Origin: an uncultured Prevotella sp.
GTDB lineage: Bacteria > Bacteroidota > Bacteroidia > Bacteroidales > Bacteroidaceae
NCBI GenBank assembly: GCA_902798285.1
Contig: CADBVZ010000004.1
Span: forward strand, 1 to 64,000
Direction: 5' to 3'
DNA: 64,000 bases
Shown here: piece by piece, positions 56,125 through 64,000 of the stretch
Layout: each line of letters opens with the position of its first letter
Numbering within the stretch: position 1 is the stretch's first letter
Translations under genes and position numbers: made by a program
The notes under the pieces: generated by a model
Databases searched by the model: none
What the model was told of the DNA's origin: nothing
What the model saw: the letters and a program-made list of their open reading frames with translations, nothing else

Positions 56125-56909
56125 TAGATAGAGTTGTGAAAACTATAATTAATATATTATATAAGGTATACCAGATTTTTATTGCGCTGCCTGTGCTGGT
56201 GATATGGACCATTGTGACAGCACTCGAGGTGGGCATAGGTACAACATTAGGCAATGGCCACTTCTGGGGCTATGTGCCTGGTAAGTGGTGGGGAAAGGTG
56301 ATCCTGAAAGCCTTCCTGATTCCTGTGAAAGTGGAAGGGCGCGAGCATCTGGAGAAGAATCAGAGTTACGTATTCGTGGCCAATCATCAGGGTATTTTCG
56401 ATATCTTCCTGATTTACGGACATCTGGGACGTAACTTCAAGTGGATGATGAAGAAACAGCTGGGCAGCATACCCTTCTTAGGCTATGCCTGCAGGAAATC
56501 GCACCAGATATTCGTAGACAAGAGTGGTCCGAAGAAGATCAAGAAGACCTACGACGATGCGCGCGAGATTCTGAAAGAAGGTTACTCGGTAACCGTATTC
56601 CCAGAGGGTGCCCGCTCATTTACTGGCCACATGGGTAAGTTCCGTAAAGGAGCCTTTGCACTGGCTGACGAGCTGCAGTTGCCCGTAGTACCATTGACCA
56701 TCAATGGTTCGTTCGACATTCTGCCTCGTACCAGAGGGTTCGTCAACATCGTTAATTGGCATCCCATGCGACTGACTATACACGAACCCATCTACCCTAT
56801 TGGTAAAGGTCCTGAGAACGTAGACGCCACACTGCGCCAGGCTTATGACTCCGTGATGTCGGCCCTTGTGCCCAAATACCAAGGATTCGTAGAAAACCCT
56901 GATCAATGA
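56121..56909 (+). CDS. plsC: 1-acyl-sn-glycerol-3-phosphate acyltransferase
   Basis: 262 residues if started at TTG 56121; GTG 56136 is the alternative and no ATG is available. One N-terminal membrane helix, then the acyltransferase motifs VANHQGIFDIF (HxxxxD variant NHQGIFD), FVDKSGPKKIKKTYDDA and VTVFPEGARSFTGHMGKFRKG, then VPLTINGSFDILP. It makes phosphatidic acid. Its stop overlaps the next ATG (ATGA at 56906-56909), so it is coupled to the phosphoesterase gene. Confidence 0.9.
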   Translation: MIDRVVKTIINILYKVYQIFIALPVLVIWTIVTALEVGIGTTLGNGHFWGYVPGKWWGKVILKAFLIPVKVEGREHLEKNQSYVFVANHQGIFDIFLIYGHLGRNFKWMMKKQLGSIPFLGYACRKSHQIFVDKSGPKKIKKTYDDAREILKEGYSVTVFPEGARSFTGHMGKFRKGAFALADELQLPVVPLTINGSFDILPRTRGFVNIVNWHPMRLTIHEPIYPIGKGPENVDATLRQAYDSVMSALVPKYQGFVENPDQ

Positions 56910-58099
56910 TAGCAAGAGATATCCTGACGTTCCTATTGCTCGTCATCCTGCCTTTCCTGTTTATCGACCTGAGGTTTTTCCGCAGAAAGAAAGCGTGGTG
57001 GAAGCGAGTGCTGTGGTGGATCATCTGTGCAGCGATGGTAGGCTACACAGTGTATCTGGCCATGGAGCGTGACTTTATCCCTGGCAACGATCGCATCCTG
57101 ATACTTTACGGATACCTGTTCCTCCTTGGACTGGTGATTATCCCCATGTGGACATTCTCCATCTGCTCGCTACTGGGCAAGGCTTGCTCATGGATCGTGC
57201 GCAAATGCAAGAAGCACCCGAAGGCGAAGCCTCACAACTATGGTAACCTGATGGGAACACTGTCAGTACCAGCGGTGTGGTTTGTGCTGTTCTGGGGAAC
57301 GTTCGTGGGATTCAACAAGCTGGAGGTAAACCACCAGACATACGTATCGGAGAAAATACCCGAAGCCTTCGACGGCTATCGCATCGTGCTCTTCTCGGAT
57401 GCCCACGTGGGCAGTTATCAGAAGCATAACAGTTGGCTGCTGCAGCGAGCCGTTGACAGTATCAATGCCCAGAAACCTGATATCATCCTGTTTGTGGGTG
57501 ATCTGCAGAACATACAGCCTACGGAGCTTTATCCCCACATCGACGTGCTGGAGAAGCTGAAGGCGAAAGATGGCGTCTACTCTGTGCTGGGCAACCACGA
57601 CTATGCGGAATACATAGGCGCAGACGAGGCCATGAAAGTGGCCAACTGCAGGGAGACGGTGAGTCTGGAGCGACAGATGGGGTGGAACGTGCTGCTGAAT
57701 GAGCATGGCACCATTGAGCATGGGAAGGACCACATGATCCTGGCTGGTATGGAAAACGATGGCGACGGCAAACGGTTCCCCCAGAAAGGCGACGTGGACA
57801 AGACGCTGGAGAATGTAACCAGCGACGACTTCATACTGATGATGGAGCACGACCCATCGGCCTGGCGAAGGAAGATTGTAACAGACGGACGTGCCCAACT
57901 CACCCTGAGCGGACATACGCACAAGATGCAGTTCTCGATATTCGGATGGTGCCCCCTCTCGCTCACAGGAAAAGAGTATAACGGATGGTATAAGGAAGGA
58001 GACCAGCAACTCTTCGTGACAGCAGGACTGGGCGGACTCATCCCCTTCCGCTTTGGTGCCACAGGCGAGATCGTGGTACTGACGCTGAGAAGGGAATAA
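56906..58099 (+). CDS. Membrane-anchored metallophosphoesterase
   Basis: 397 residues. Three or four N-terminal hydrophobic segments (about 1-150), then a calcineurin-like domain: VLFSDAHVGSY (DxH), LFVGDLQN (GDxx), SVLGNHDYAEY (GNHD), MEHDPSAW and LSGHTHKMQ (GHxH). YkuE/YaeI-like; probably acts on a lipid or UDP-sugar-lipid in the membrane interface. Coupled to plsC, consistent with lipid metabolism. Confidence 0.9.
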   Translation: MIARDILTFLLLVILPFLFIDLRFFRRKKAWWKRVLWWIICAAMVGYTVYLAMERDFIPGNDRILILYGYLFLLGLVIIPMWTFSICSLLGKACSWIVRKCKKHPKAKPHNYGNLMGTLSVPAVWFVLFWGTFVGFNKLEVNHQTYVSEKIPEAFDGYRIVLFSDAHVGSYQKHNSWLLQRAVDSINAQKPDIILFVGDLQNIQPTELYPHIDVLEKLKAKDGVYSVLGNHDYAEYIGADEAMKVANCRETVSLERQMGWNVLLNEHGTIEHGKDHMILAGMENDGDGKRFPQKGDVDKTLENVTSDDFILMMEHDPSAWRRKIVTDGRAQLTLSGHTHKMQFSIFGWCPLSLTGKEYNGWYKEGDQQLFVTAGLGGLIPFRFGATGEIVVLTLRRE

Positions 58100-58132
58100 A
58101 AGGAGCAATTAACACCTCAAAACTATAAAATT

Positions 58133-59299
58133 ATGAGAAAGTATGTATTCACCCTCGCCGTTATTATTTCGGCACTGTTTTTAACCACGTCTTGCAAGAA
58201 CAAGGGTCAGGATCAGGACCAGACTCAGGCAGGACAAGTGAATAACTTCCGCATTAAGCGTGGAACTAACGTGAGCCACTGGCTGTCGCAGAGCGAACAG
58301 CGTGGTGAAGCCCGCCGTCTCCACATTCAGGAGGACGACTTCGCACGTCTGAAGGAGCTGGGCTTCGACTTTGTACGTATCCCCATCGATGAGGTGCAGT
58401 TCTGGGACGAGGAAGGCAACAAGCTGCCTGAGGCTTGGGATCTGCTGAAGAATGCCCTCGACTGGAGCCGTAAGTATGATCTGCGTGCCATCGTTGACCT
58501 GCACATTATCCGCTCGCACTATTTCAATGCCGTCAACGAGGACGATAAGGCTGCCAACACACTGTTTACATCAGACGAGGCACAAGAGGGACTCATCAAC
58601 CTGTGGCGCCAGCTTTCAGAATTCCTGAAGGACAGAAGCAACGACTGGGTGGCTTACGAGTTTATGAACGAGCCTGTAGCCCCAAAGCATGAGCAGTGGA
58701 ACCAGCTGGTAGCAAAGGTACACAAGGCTCTGCGCGAACTGGAGCCTCAGCGTACACTCGTAATTGGTTCGAACATGTGGCAGGGACATGAGACAATGAA
58801 GTATCTGAAGGTGCCCGAGGGCGACAAGAACATCATCCTCTCATTCCACTATTACAACCCCATGCTGCTGACCCACTATGGCGCTTGGTGGTCACCACTG
58901 TGTGCAGCCTACAAGGGTAAGGTGAACTATCCTGGTGTACTGGTATCGAAGGAGGACTTCGACGCTGCTCCTGCAGCCATCAAGGATCAGCTGAAGCCTT
59001 ATACAGAGGAGGTTTGGAACATCGACAAGATTCGTGAGCAGTTTAAGGATGCCATCGAGGCTGCCAAGAAGTACGACCTGCAGCTGTTCTGTGGCGAATG
59101 GGGTGTTTACGAGCCTGTGGATCGTGAGCTGGCTTACAACTGGTATCGTGACGTGCTGACTGTATTCGATGAGTACAACATCGCTTGGACCACATGGTGC
59201 TACGATGCAGACTTCGGATTCTGGGATCAGCAGCGCCACTCGTTCAAGGATCGTCCGCTGGTAGAGCTCCTGATGTCAGGCAAGGCTCTTGGCGAATAA
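58133..59299 (+). CDS. Glycoside hydrolase family 5 lipoprotein
   Basis: 388 residues. Lipobox LFLTTSC21, a Gln/Asp-rich linker, then a TIM-barrel: RGTNVSHWLSQSEQRGEA, GFDFVRIPIDEVQFW, IVDLHIIRSHYFN, the acid/base WVAYEFMNEPVAP and the nucleophile LFCGEWGVYEP. A cellulase-type beta-glucanase or mannanase anchored on the cell surface. Located 33 nt after the phosphoesterase gene. Confidence 0.93.
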   Translation: MRKYVFTLAVIISALFLTTSCKNKGQDQDQTQAGQVNNFRIKRGTNVSHWLSQSEQRGEARRLHIQEDDFARLKELGFDFVRIPIDEVQFWDEEGNKLPEAWDLLKNALDWSRKYDLRAIVDLHIIRSHYFNAVNEDDKAANTLFTSDEAQEGLINLWRQLSEFLKDRSNDWVAYEFMNEPVAPKHEQWNQLVAKVHKALRELEPQRTLVIGSNMWQGHETMKYLKVPEGDKNIILSFHYYNPMLLTHYGAWWSPLCAAYKGKVNYPGVLVSKEDFDAAPAAIKDQLKPYTEEVWNIDKIREQFKDAIEAAKKYDLQLFCGEWGVYEPVDRELAYNWYRDVLTVFDEYNIAWTTWCYDADFGFWDQQRHSFKDRPLVELLMSGKALGE

Positions 59300-59305
59300 A
59301 AAGAA

Positions 59306-60172
59306 TCAGAGGTTCGAAGCTAAGAACTTACGCATCACTTCTACGGGAAGACCACGACGACGGGCATAGTCCTGAAGCTGGTCTTCCCCTATTTTTCCCA
59401 GATTAAAGTAACGGGCCTGAGGGTGAGAGAACATCATGCCACTCACGCTGGCATGGGGTTTCATGGCTCCACTCTCAGTGAGTCGGATGCCTATCTGCTT
59501 CATATCCAGAATATCGTCGAGCACGAAGTTCAGACTGGTATCAGGGAGTGAGGGATAACCCACAGCAGGACGGATGCCCTGGAACTTTTCAACCAGCATA
59601 TCGGGGATGGACAAATTTTCATCCTTGGCATAGCCCCAATATTCCTTTCTGATCTGCTCGTGCATACGCTCAGCAGCAGCCTCAGCCAGGCGATCAGCCA
59701 GCAGCTGTACCATCATCTTCTGATAAGGATCTGCATCGAAATCAGTCTCCAGGCCCATATCCACCGTTGTGGCAAAAAGGCCTAACTTAGGGGTGAGAGG
59801 TTCTTTAGAGGTGAGAGGTGAGAAGCTAGAGGTGAGAGATATGTTTTTAGGCGGGAGGAAATCGGAGAGACAAAGATAAGGTGGATTGCCTTGTTGTTGA
59901 CGCAAGCAGGGGATTCTCAGAGTTTGAGGTAATCTCTCACCTCTAGCTTCTCCCCTCTCACCTCTAATAATTATATCATCCTCTTCGCCATAGGCATCGA
60001 AAAGTTCGAAGATACCATATACATGATAACGCCCCTCCAGTTTTGAGAGCAACGCCTCAGCCTCCTGGCGAAGACGCTGTTTCTCTGCCTCTTCCTTGAC
60101 CTGCCAGGCATAGAAGAAGTATACCCAATTGATATAGGGCACAAGGTCGGAGATATTGTAGGTTATCTTCAT
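59306..60172 (-). CDS. Stand-alone methionine synthase activation domain (MetH C-terminal domain)
   Basis: 288 residues. Matches the SAM-binding reactivation domain of B12-dependent methionine synthase: DLVPYINWVYFFYAWQVK, LRQQQGNPPYLCLSDFLPP, ATTVDMGLETDF, AEAAAERMHEQIRKEYWGYA and GIRPAVGYPSLPD. In Bacteroidetes MetH is often split this way; the other parts are not in the window. The gene carries two in-frame inserts (59805-59840 and 59932-59967) that are a 36-bp inverted repeat of each other (one mismatch) and encode SLTSSFSPLTSKE and RGERGEARGER. Confidence 0.88.
   Translation of the reverse strand: MKITYNISDLVPYINWVYFFYAWQVKEEAEKQRLRQEAEALLSKLEGRYHVYGIFELFDAYGEEDDIIIRGERGEARGERLPQTLRIPCLRQQQGNPPYLCLSDFLPPKNISLTSSFSPLTSKEPLTPKLGLFATTVDMGLETDFDADPYQKMMVQLLADRLAEAAAERMHEQIRKEYWGYAKDENLSIPDMLVEKFQGIRPAVGYPSLPDTSLNFVLDDILDMKQIGIRLTESGAMKPHASVSGMMFSHPQARYFNLGKIGEDQLQDYARRRGLPVEVMRKFLASNL
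59805..59967. repeat. 36-bp inverted repeat inside the MetH activation gene
   Basis: TTAGAGGTGAGAGG... (59805-59840) mirrored by ...CCTCTCACCTCTAA (59932-59967), 35 of 36 matches; the inner 19 bp (GAAGCTAGAGGTGAGAGAT) match perfectly. 91 bp of conserved coding sequence lies between. Confidence 0.85.
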
Positions 60173-60188
60173 CGTTGAAAGTTGGGAG

Positions 60189-61523
60189 TTATCTGAACGC
60201 TACAGGTTGTCCGATATAATCAGTATCTACCCTACCCTGCTGATAAACAGTATGTCCGTTGCAAAGCGTACGCTCCACACGCCAGAGATACATATGTCCT
60301 TCCATCGGACTCCATCCGCATTTGCTCAAGATGACATCCTTTGTGACTGTCCAACCTGTATTGGGGCGTACCAGCACGATATCGGCCTGATAGCCTTCGC
60401 GCAGGAAACCACGATTTCGTACCTCGAAAAGACGAGCAGGATTATGACACATCAACTCCACCAGACGTTCCAGAGAAAGCACACCTTGATCTACAAGTTC
60501 CAGCATGGTGACAAGCGAGAACTGAATCATGGGCATACCACTGGCAGCCTTAGCGCATCCACCCTCTTTCTGCGACATCAGGTGAGGAGCGTGGTCTGTA
60601 CCTATCACAGCAATCCTTCCATCTTTAATGGCTTCGCGAAGTGCATCACGATCATGTTCTGTCTTGATGGCAGGATTACATTTGATGCGCGTGCCTAATG
60701 AGGTATAATCGCGATCACAGAAATAGAGATGGGAGGTCGTTGCCTCGGCGGTGATAGATTGAAGATTGAAAATTGAAGATTGAAGCAATTCCAATTCGCG
60801 AGCTGTGGTGAGATGGGCCACATGCAGGCGGGCATGGTGTTTCGTTGCCAGTTCCACAGCCAATCGGGTACTCTCATAACAGGCCTCCTCGCTACGTATC
60901 TCAGGATGATGTATCACCTTGGGATCGTCGCCATACTTCTGCTTAGCCTCAGCCATATTACGATTAATAATACCTGTATCCTCGCAATGGGCCATCAGAG
61001 GCAGAGGTGCTGAAGCAAAAATCTTCTCCAGTGCCTCACGACGATCAACCAACATATTACCTGTAGAGCTACCCATAAAGAGTTTAATACCAGGAATACG
61101 ATGAACATCGAGTTGTGGGAAAAGGTCAGTATTATCGTTCGTGGCTCCGAAGAAGAAGCTGTAGTTTACATGGCTCTTCGCAGCAGCCAAGGCGAATTTA
61201 TCCTCCAGAGCCTCAAGTGTCGTAGTCTGAGGCACCGTATTGGGCATATCAAAATACGTGGTCACGCCACCAGCAGCTGCTGCACGACTCTCGCTTTCTA
61301 TATCAGCCTTCTCCGTGAGTCCGGGCTCACGAAAATGTACATGATCGTCAATGATACCTGGTAACACAAAACATCCCGAAGCGTCTATGACTTCATCATA
61401 GGATGCTTCGGGAGTGGTATTTCCTTGTAAAATCTGAGCTATTCTGCCGTCTTCTATGACGATGGCGCCATCGAAGGTCTTGCCTTCATTAACGAGCGTT
61501 CCCGACTGAATCAGTGTTCTCAT
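60189..61523 (-). CDS. pyrC: Dihydroorotase (class I)
   Basis: 444 residues; closes the ring to dihydroorotate in pyrimidine synthesis. Zinc ligands and motifs: LPGIIDDHVHFREPGLTEKA, GGVTTYFDMPNT, MAHCEDTGI, LHVAHLTTARELEL and VIGTDHAPH. A short in-frame insert after ELELLQ encodes SSIFNLQS from TTGAAGATTGAA-type repeats. Its ATG lies inside the last codons of the DUF4369 gene (35-bp overlap). Confidence 0.95.
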   Translation of the reverse strand: MRTLIQSGTLVNEGKTFDGAIVIEDGRIAQILQGNTTPEASYDEVIDASGCFVLPGIIDDHVHFREPGLTEKADIESESRAAAAGGVTTYFDMPNTVPQTTTLEALEDKFALAAAKSHVNYSFFFGATNDNTDLFPQLDVHRIPGIKLFMGSSTGNMLVDRREALEKIFASAPLPLMAHCEDTGIINRNMAEAKQKYGDDPKVIHHPEIRSEEACYESTRLAVELATKHHARLHVAHLTTARELELLQSSIFNLQSITAEATTSHLYFCDRDYTSLGTRIKCNPAIKTEHDRDALREAIKDGRIAVIGTDHAPHLMSQKEGGCAKAASGMPMIQFSLVTMLELVDQGVLSLERLVELMCHNPARLFEVRNRGFLREGYQADIVLVRPNTGWTVTKDVILSKCGWSPMEGHMYLWRVERTLCNGHTVYQQGRVDTDYIGQPVAFR

Positions 61524-62256
61524 ATTGGGATTGGGGAGTTTGGGGGGTAGTATCGTCCAAAAGTCCGTTCTGGCGGGCCTGGATAGCCAAGGCCGTCTGA
61601 TAATACTGCTTCACATAGGGATCTTCCTTGAACTTTTTCGTGGCCTTGCTCATAATATCCTCAATCTGTGGGGTAAGAATGGGATACTGGTAGTTGCCAG
61701 TCATCATCATGAACACACCAGGTCCGAGAATATTGTCGAAGTTCTCAACGATAAAGTTGGTCACCAGCGAATCTTCCTGCTGTGCCAGACGGGCAGCCTG
61801 GGCAGAAAGCTGACGATTGATGGTTTCCTCGTCAATGCCTTCGAGCAGCATCTGACTCTGGCGATGACCCAGCTCGTTCATCTCACTGCCTATCTGATCA
61901 TGACGATGGATAAACTCATATAGCTTATCGTTCAGTGGCGAACCACTAACGATACGGCTGGTATTGTCAATACGTATCTCTATCTCTCCCTTCTCCACGA
62001 CTACGGGCATCATCAAAGGCTCATCGTCCATATACAGGTTAGCCAACTTCACAGTGTCGAGCAGTCCTGCAAAACGGAATTTACCATGTACTACATCACA
62101 TGAATCAATGTTCTTCAGTTCCTGATCCTTGATAGTTTTCAGATAGAGTTTACTTCCGTCGAGCGAAGATACAGATGAAGAGCCCTGAATCGAATAGGAC
62201 TCAGCGCAGGACGTAAGCGTGGCGATAATTACAATTGCGTAAAGAATCTTGTTCAT
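61489..62256 (-). CDS. DUF4369-type lipoprotein
   Basis: 255 residues. Lipobox TLTSC17. The N-terminal domain (about 20-125: SKLYLKTIKDQELKNIDSCD, GKFRFAGLLDTVKLANLYMD) is the DUF4369 beta domain that commonly precedes a thioredoxin domain; here a helical, Gln-rich C-terminus takes its place and no CxxC is present. Function unknown. Overlaps pyrC by 35 bp, so the two are co-expressed. Confidence 0.8.
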   Translation of the reverse strand: MNKILYAIVIIATLTSCAESYSIQGSSSVSSLDGSKLYLKTIKDQELKNIDSCDVVHGKFRFAGLLDTVKLANLYMDDEPLMMPVVVEKGEIEIRIDNTSRIVSGSPLNDKLYEFIHRHDQIGSEMNELGHRQSQMLLEGIDEETINRQLSAQAARLAQQEDSLVTNFIVENFDNILGPGVFMMMTGNYQYPILTPQIEDIMSKATKKFKEDPYVKQYYQTALAIQARQNGLLDDTTPQTPQSQYENTDSVGNAR

Positions 62257-62343
62257 AAATCATTCATTTCGTGCAGCAAATGTACAACGATATATTGAAT
62301 CAGAAAAAAAAATTTGCGCATTTTAAAACAAATGCGCAATCTT

Positions 62344-62745
62344 TTATAGTTTTTTTGCCTCTTTCTCGAGTTCATGACCAATTCTATGCATAGAATAGAG
62401 CTGTAAGATAGCAGCCACCAACAGCACAATAACCCACTTATTGTACACATATTCTATATATATAAGATGGTCGAGTCCCAGAAAATTGCCCATATTGGCA
62501 AACATCAAGACACCTGCCACGAGGAAGAGTACATCGCTCAAAAGCATTATCCTGCGCAGACGACGGATGGTGAAATTGCTGCCTTCATAACGCTGCAACA
62601 TCTGCATGGAGGCAAAACCAAGGGCACCAACGCTATAAACATAGGGGGCCCAGCTCCATGCCAGCAATGATACGCCAGCCCCGATGGTCATCAGGGTGGC
62701 ACCAAGAAGATAAATAATAGTCTGCGTCTTATTCAGTTGCTTCAT
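62344..62745 (-). CDS. Small four-helix membrane protein
   Basis: 133 residues from ATG 62745 (MKQLNKTQTIIYLLGATLMT). Four hydrophobic helices with a basic loop (SNFTIRRLRRIMLLSDVLFL) and a basic C-terminus (HRIGHELEKEAKKL). No family name recalled, though similar proteins follow ftsB-like genes in Bacteroidales. It overlaps the ftsB-like gene by 17 bp. Confidence 0.7.
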   Translation of the reverse strand: MKQLNKTQTIIYLLGATLMTIGAGVSLLAWSWAPYVYSVGALGFASMQMLQRYEGSNFTIRRLRRIMLLSDVLFLVAGVLMFANMGNFLGLDHLIYIEYVYNKWVIVLLVAAILQLYSMHRIGHELEKEAKKL

Positions 62746-63088
62746 GACTCTCGATAGGTTTGGGGGTACGATCATCGTCGCTCAGAATGAAGATATCTTC
62801 ATTGTCGGCCTTCATGAAGTAACGCTCACGGGCAATCTTCTCGATGGCTTTAGGATTCCTGTCGAGTTCCTTGATCTGGGCCTGATCACGCTGGAAGTCT
62901 GCGTTGTATTTCTCCTTCTCCTCAGTCAGTTCGTTAATGCGATGCAGATTCTTCAGGTGGCTCCACAGACTGTTCTCATCGAGGAACCCCACAAGCAATA
63001 TGCCAGCAATGGTCACCACTGCATATTTGAAGATGGCGGAGTGCCACACCCGCAGTACAAATGCCTTGATCGAACCTAATACTTTCAT
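62729..63088 (-). CDS. FtsB/DivIC-family septum formation protein
   Basis: 119 residues from ATG 63088; an upstream ATG at 63109 would lie within the -7 box and is rejected. One membrane helix (FKYAVVTIAGILLVGFL), then a coiled coil (LHRINELTEEKEKYNADFQR) and the family ending REYFMKADNEDIF-like (ARERYFMKADNEDIFIL). Part of the divisome FtsQLB-type complex. Promoter is the minus arm of element E. Confidence 0.88.
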   Translation of the reverse strand: MKVLGSIKAFVLRVWHSAIFKYAVVTIAGILLVGFLDENSLWSHLKNLHRINELTEEKEKYNADFQRDQAQIKELDRNPKAIEKIARERYFMKADNEDIFILSDDDRTPKPIESHEATE

Positions 63089-63106
63089 AACTTGATTATT
63101 TGGCTG

Positions 63107-63207
63107 CAAAGTTACGGTTTTTTAGGCACGAATTACGCGAATTACGCGATTTTTTTTATTATTTCGTGTTAATTCGTGCAATTCGTGCCTAATTTTCACT
63201 ATCTTTG
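63107..63207. repeat. Palindromic divergent-promoter element, copy E
   Basis: Minus -7 box CAAAGTTA (63107-63114, ftsB-like), 10 nt, GGCACGAATTACGCGAATT... AATTCGTGCC, 10 nt, plus -7 box TATCTTTG (63200-63207, dnaX). Confidence 0.85.
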
Positions 63208-63231
63208 CACCACGAAATCAAATTTAGCATT

Positions 63232-64000
63232 ATGGAATATATCGTTTCGGCCAGGAAATACCGTCCGTTGACCTTCGACACCGTCGTGGGTCAGGCGGCA
63301 TTGACCACGACGCTGAAGAATGCCGTAAAGAGCGGAAAACTGGCGCATGCCTACCTGTTCTGCGGCCCCAGAGGCGTGGGAAAAACCACCTGTGCACGTA
63401 TCTTTGCCAAGGCTATCAACTGCCAGAATCCAACAGCTGAAGGTGAGGCCTGCAATGAATGTGAGTCGTGCCAGTCGTTCAACGAACAGCGTTCGCTCAA
63501 TATCTTTGAGCTCGATGCTGCCTCCAACAACTCGGTGGAGCACATCAAGACGCTGATGGAACAGACACGTATCCCACCGCAGTTGGGCAAGTATAAGGTC
63601 TTTATCATTGACGAGGTGCATATGCTCTCCACCGCTGCCTTCAACGCATTCCTGAAGACACTTGAGGAGCCACCTGCACACGTTATCTTTATTCTCGCCA
63701 CCACTGAGAAGCATAAGATCCTGCCCACCATTCTGAGCCGTTGCCAGATCTACGATTTCGAACGTATGACCATCCGCAACACCATCGATCACCTGAAGCA
63801 TGTGGCCCAGCAAGAGGGTATCACCTGCGAGGAACAGGCTCTGGCTGTGATTGCCGAGAAAGCTGATGGTGGTATGCGCGATGCCCTCTCCATCTTCGAC
63901 CAGGCAGCATCGTTCTGTCAGGGCAACATCACCTACGACAAAGTGATCGAGGATCTCAACGTACTCGACTCCGAGAACTACTTCCAGATCATCGACCTCT
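63232..64000 (+). CDS. dnaX: DNA polymerase III subunit gamma/tau, N-terminal part
   Basis: Partial: 256 codons from ATG 63232 run off the right edge. Clamp-loader AAA+ domain: SARKYRPLTFDTVVGQ, YLFCGPRGVGKTTCARI (Walker A), zinc module CNECESC with an upstream Cys, VFIIDEVHMLS (Walker B), TLEEPPAHVIFILATTE (SRC region ILSRCQIYDF) and DGGMRDALSIFDQ (sensor 2). Divergent from the ftsB-like gene. Confidence 0.96.
   Translation, partial: MEYIVSARKYRPLTFDTVVGQAALTTTLKNAVKSGKLAHAYLFCGPRGVGKTTCARIFAKAINCQNPTAEGEACNECESCQSFNEQRSLNIFELDAASNNSVEHIKTLMEQTRIPPQLGKYKVFIIDEVHMLSTAAFNAFLKTLEEPPAHVIFILATTEKHKILPTILSRCQIYDFERMTIRNTIDHLKHVAQQEGITCEEQALAVIAEKADGGMRDALSIFDQAASFCQGNITYDKVIEDLNVLDSENYFQIIDL

Overview
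The window looks like a chromosome segment of a Bacteroidales bacterium, most probably Prevotella in the broad sense. Evidence: almost every transcription unit starts at a Bacteroidetes -7 box (TAnnTTTG, often TATCTTTGCA or TACCTTTGCA) with a -33 TTG about 20 nt upstream, true Shine-Dalgarno sites are rare, and family-specific genes are present (DUF4251, DUF4924, DUF3244, DUF4369, smalltalk protein, HU-like protein, MetH activation domain as a separate gene, ClC channel with CBS pair). Family names were assigned from memory of motifs; no search was run. No rRNA, tRNA, CRISPR array, IS transposase or prophage was seen.

Layout. 1-6.9 kb: succinate/propionate metabolism, with methylmalonyl-CoA mutase (mutA, mutB) on the minus strand and, divergently, an AspT/YidE-type carrier followed by gamma-like, biotin-carrier and beta subunits of a Na+-pumping decarboxylase. 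7-9.2 kb: a DUF4251 lipoprotein and two convergent LuxR-type regulators, one carrying a hemerythrin/RIC sensor. 9.4-16 kb: a six-gene envelope redox and iron-handling operon (porin, imelysin lipoprotein, di-haem oxidoreductase, cytochrome-c-biogenesis-like membrane protein, Rid/chorismatase-like protein, FMN-binding protein). 16-21.2 kb: a DD-carboxypeptidase lipoprotein, an orphan tyrosine recombinase with a highly structured 0.5-kb tail, and a His-rich metal TonB receptor preceded by a small Cys/His membrane protein. 21.2-40.6 kb: mostly housekeeping (rny, zapA, rfbA, a sugar kinase-nucleotidyltransferase fusion, an ECF sigma factor, rpe, fmt, ClC, sua5, prfC, rfbD, a LysE exporter, a TPR-SpoIIE phosphatase, a ROK kinase, trpC). 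40.7-45.6 kb: one giant pectin-degrading enzyme combining GH28, GH105 and a GH65-like module. 45.6-51 kb: accessory region with small hydrophobic or secreted proteins, a MITE-like palindromic element, a DUF4248/HU/smalltalk cassette and a membrane-spanning TPR-HTH regulator. 51-64 kb: hsp20, mfd, a dolichol-phosphate-mannose-synthase-like enzyme, plsC, a metallophosphoesterase, a GH5 enzyme, the MetH activation domain, pyrC, a DUF4369 lipoprotein, an ftsB-like gene and dnaX.

Most interesting signals. (1) Three palindromic intergenic elements (24.2, 55.2 and 63.1 kb) each lie between divergent genes with GTGCC exactly 10 nt from the -7 box on both sides, six arms out of six, so they behave like a repeated two-way promoter module. 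(2) A GxxExxY (PD-(D/E)XK-like) gene is enclosed by perfect 24-bp inverted repeats of a related sequence, with two gene-less ~95-bp relatives nearby. (3) A paired TGAAACA box at an identical distance from two -7 boxes links a TPR-HTH membrane regulator to two distant small-protein genes. (4) A hemerythrin-LuxR regulator faces the iron/redox operon. (5) The recombinase tail carries mirrored TGACAT arrays within 17-bp inverted repeats. (6) Short low-complexity repeats sit in frame inside conserved enzymes (Mfd, PyrC, MetH activation protein and the pectinase).
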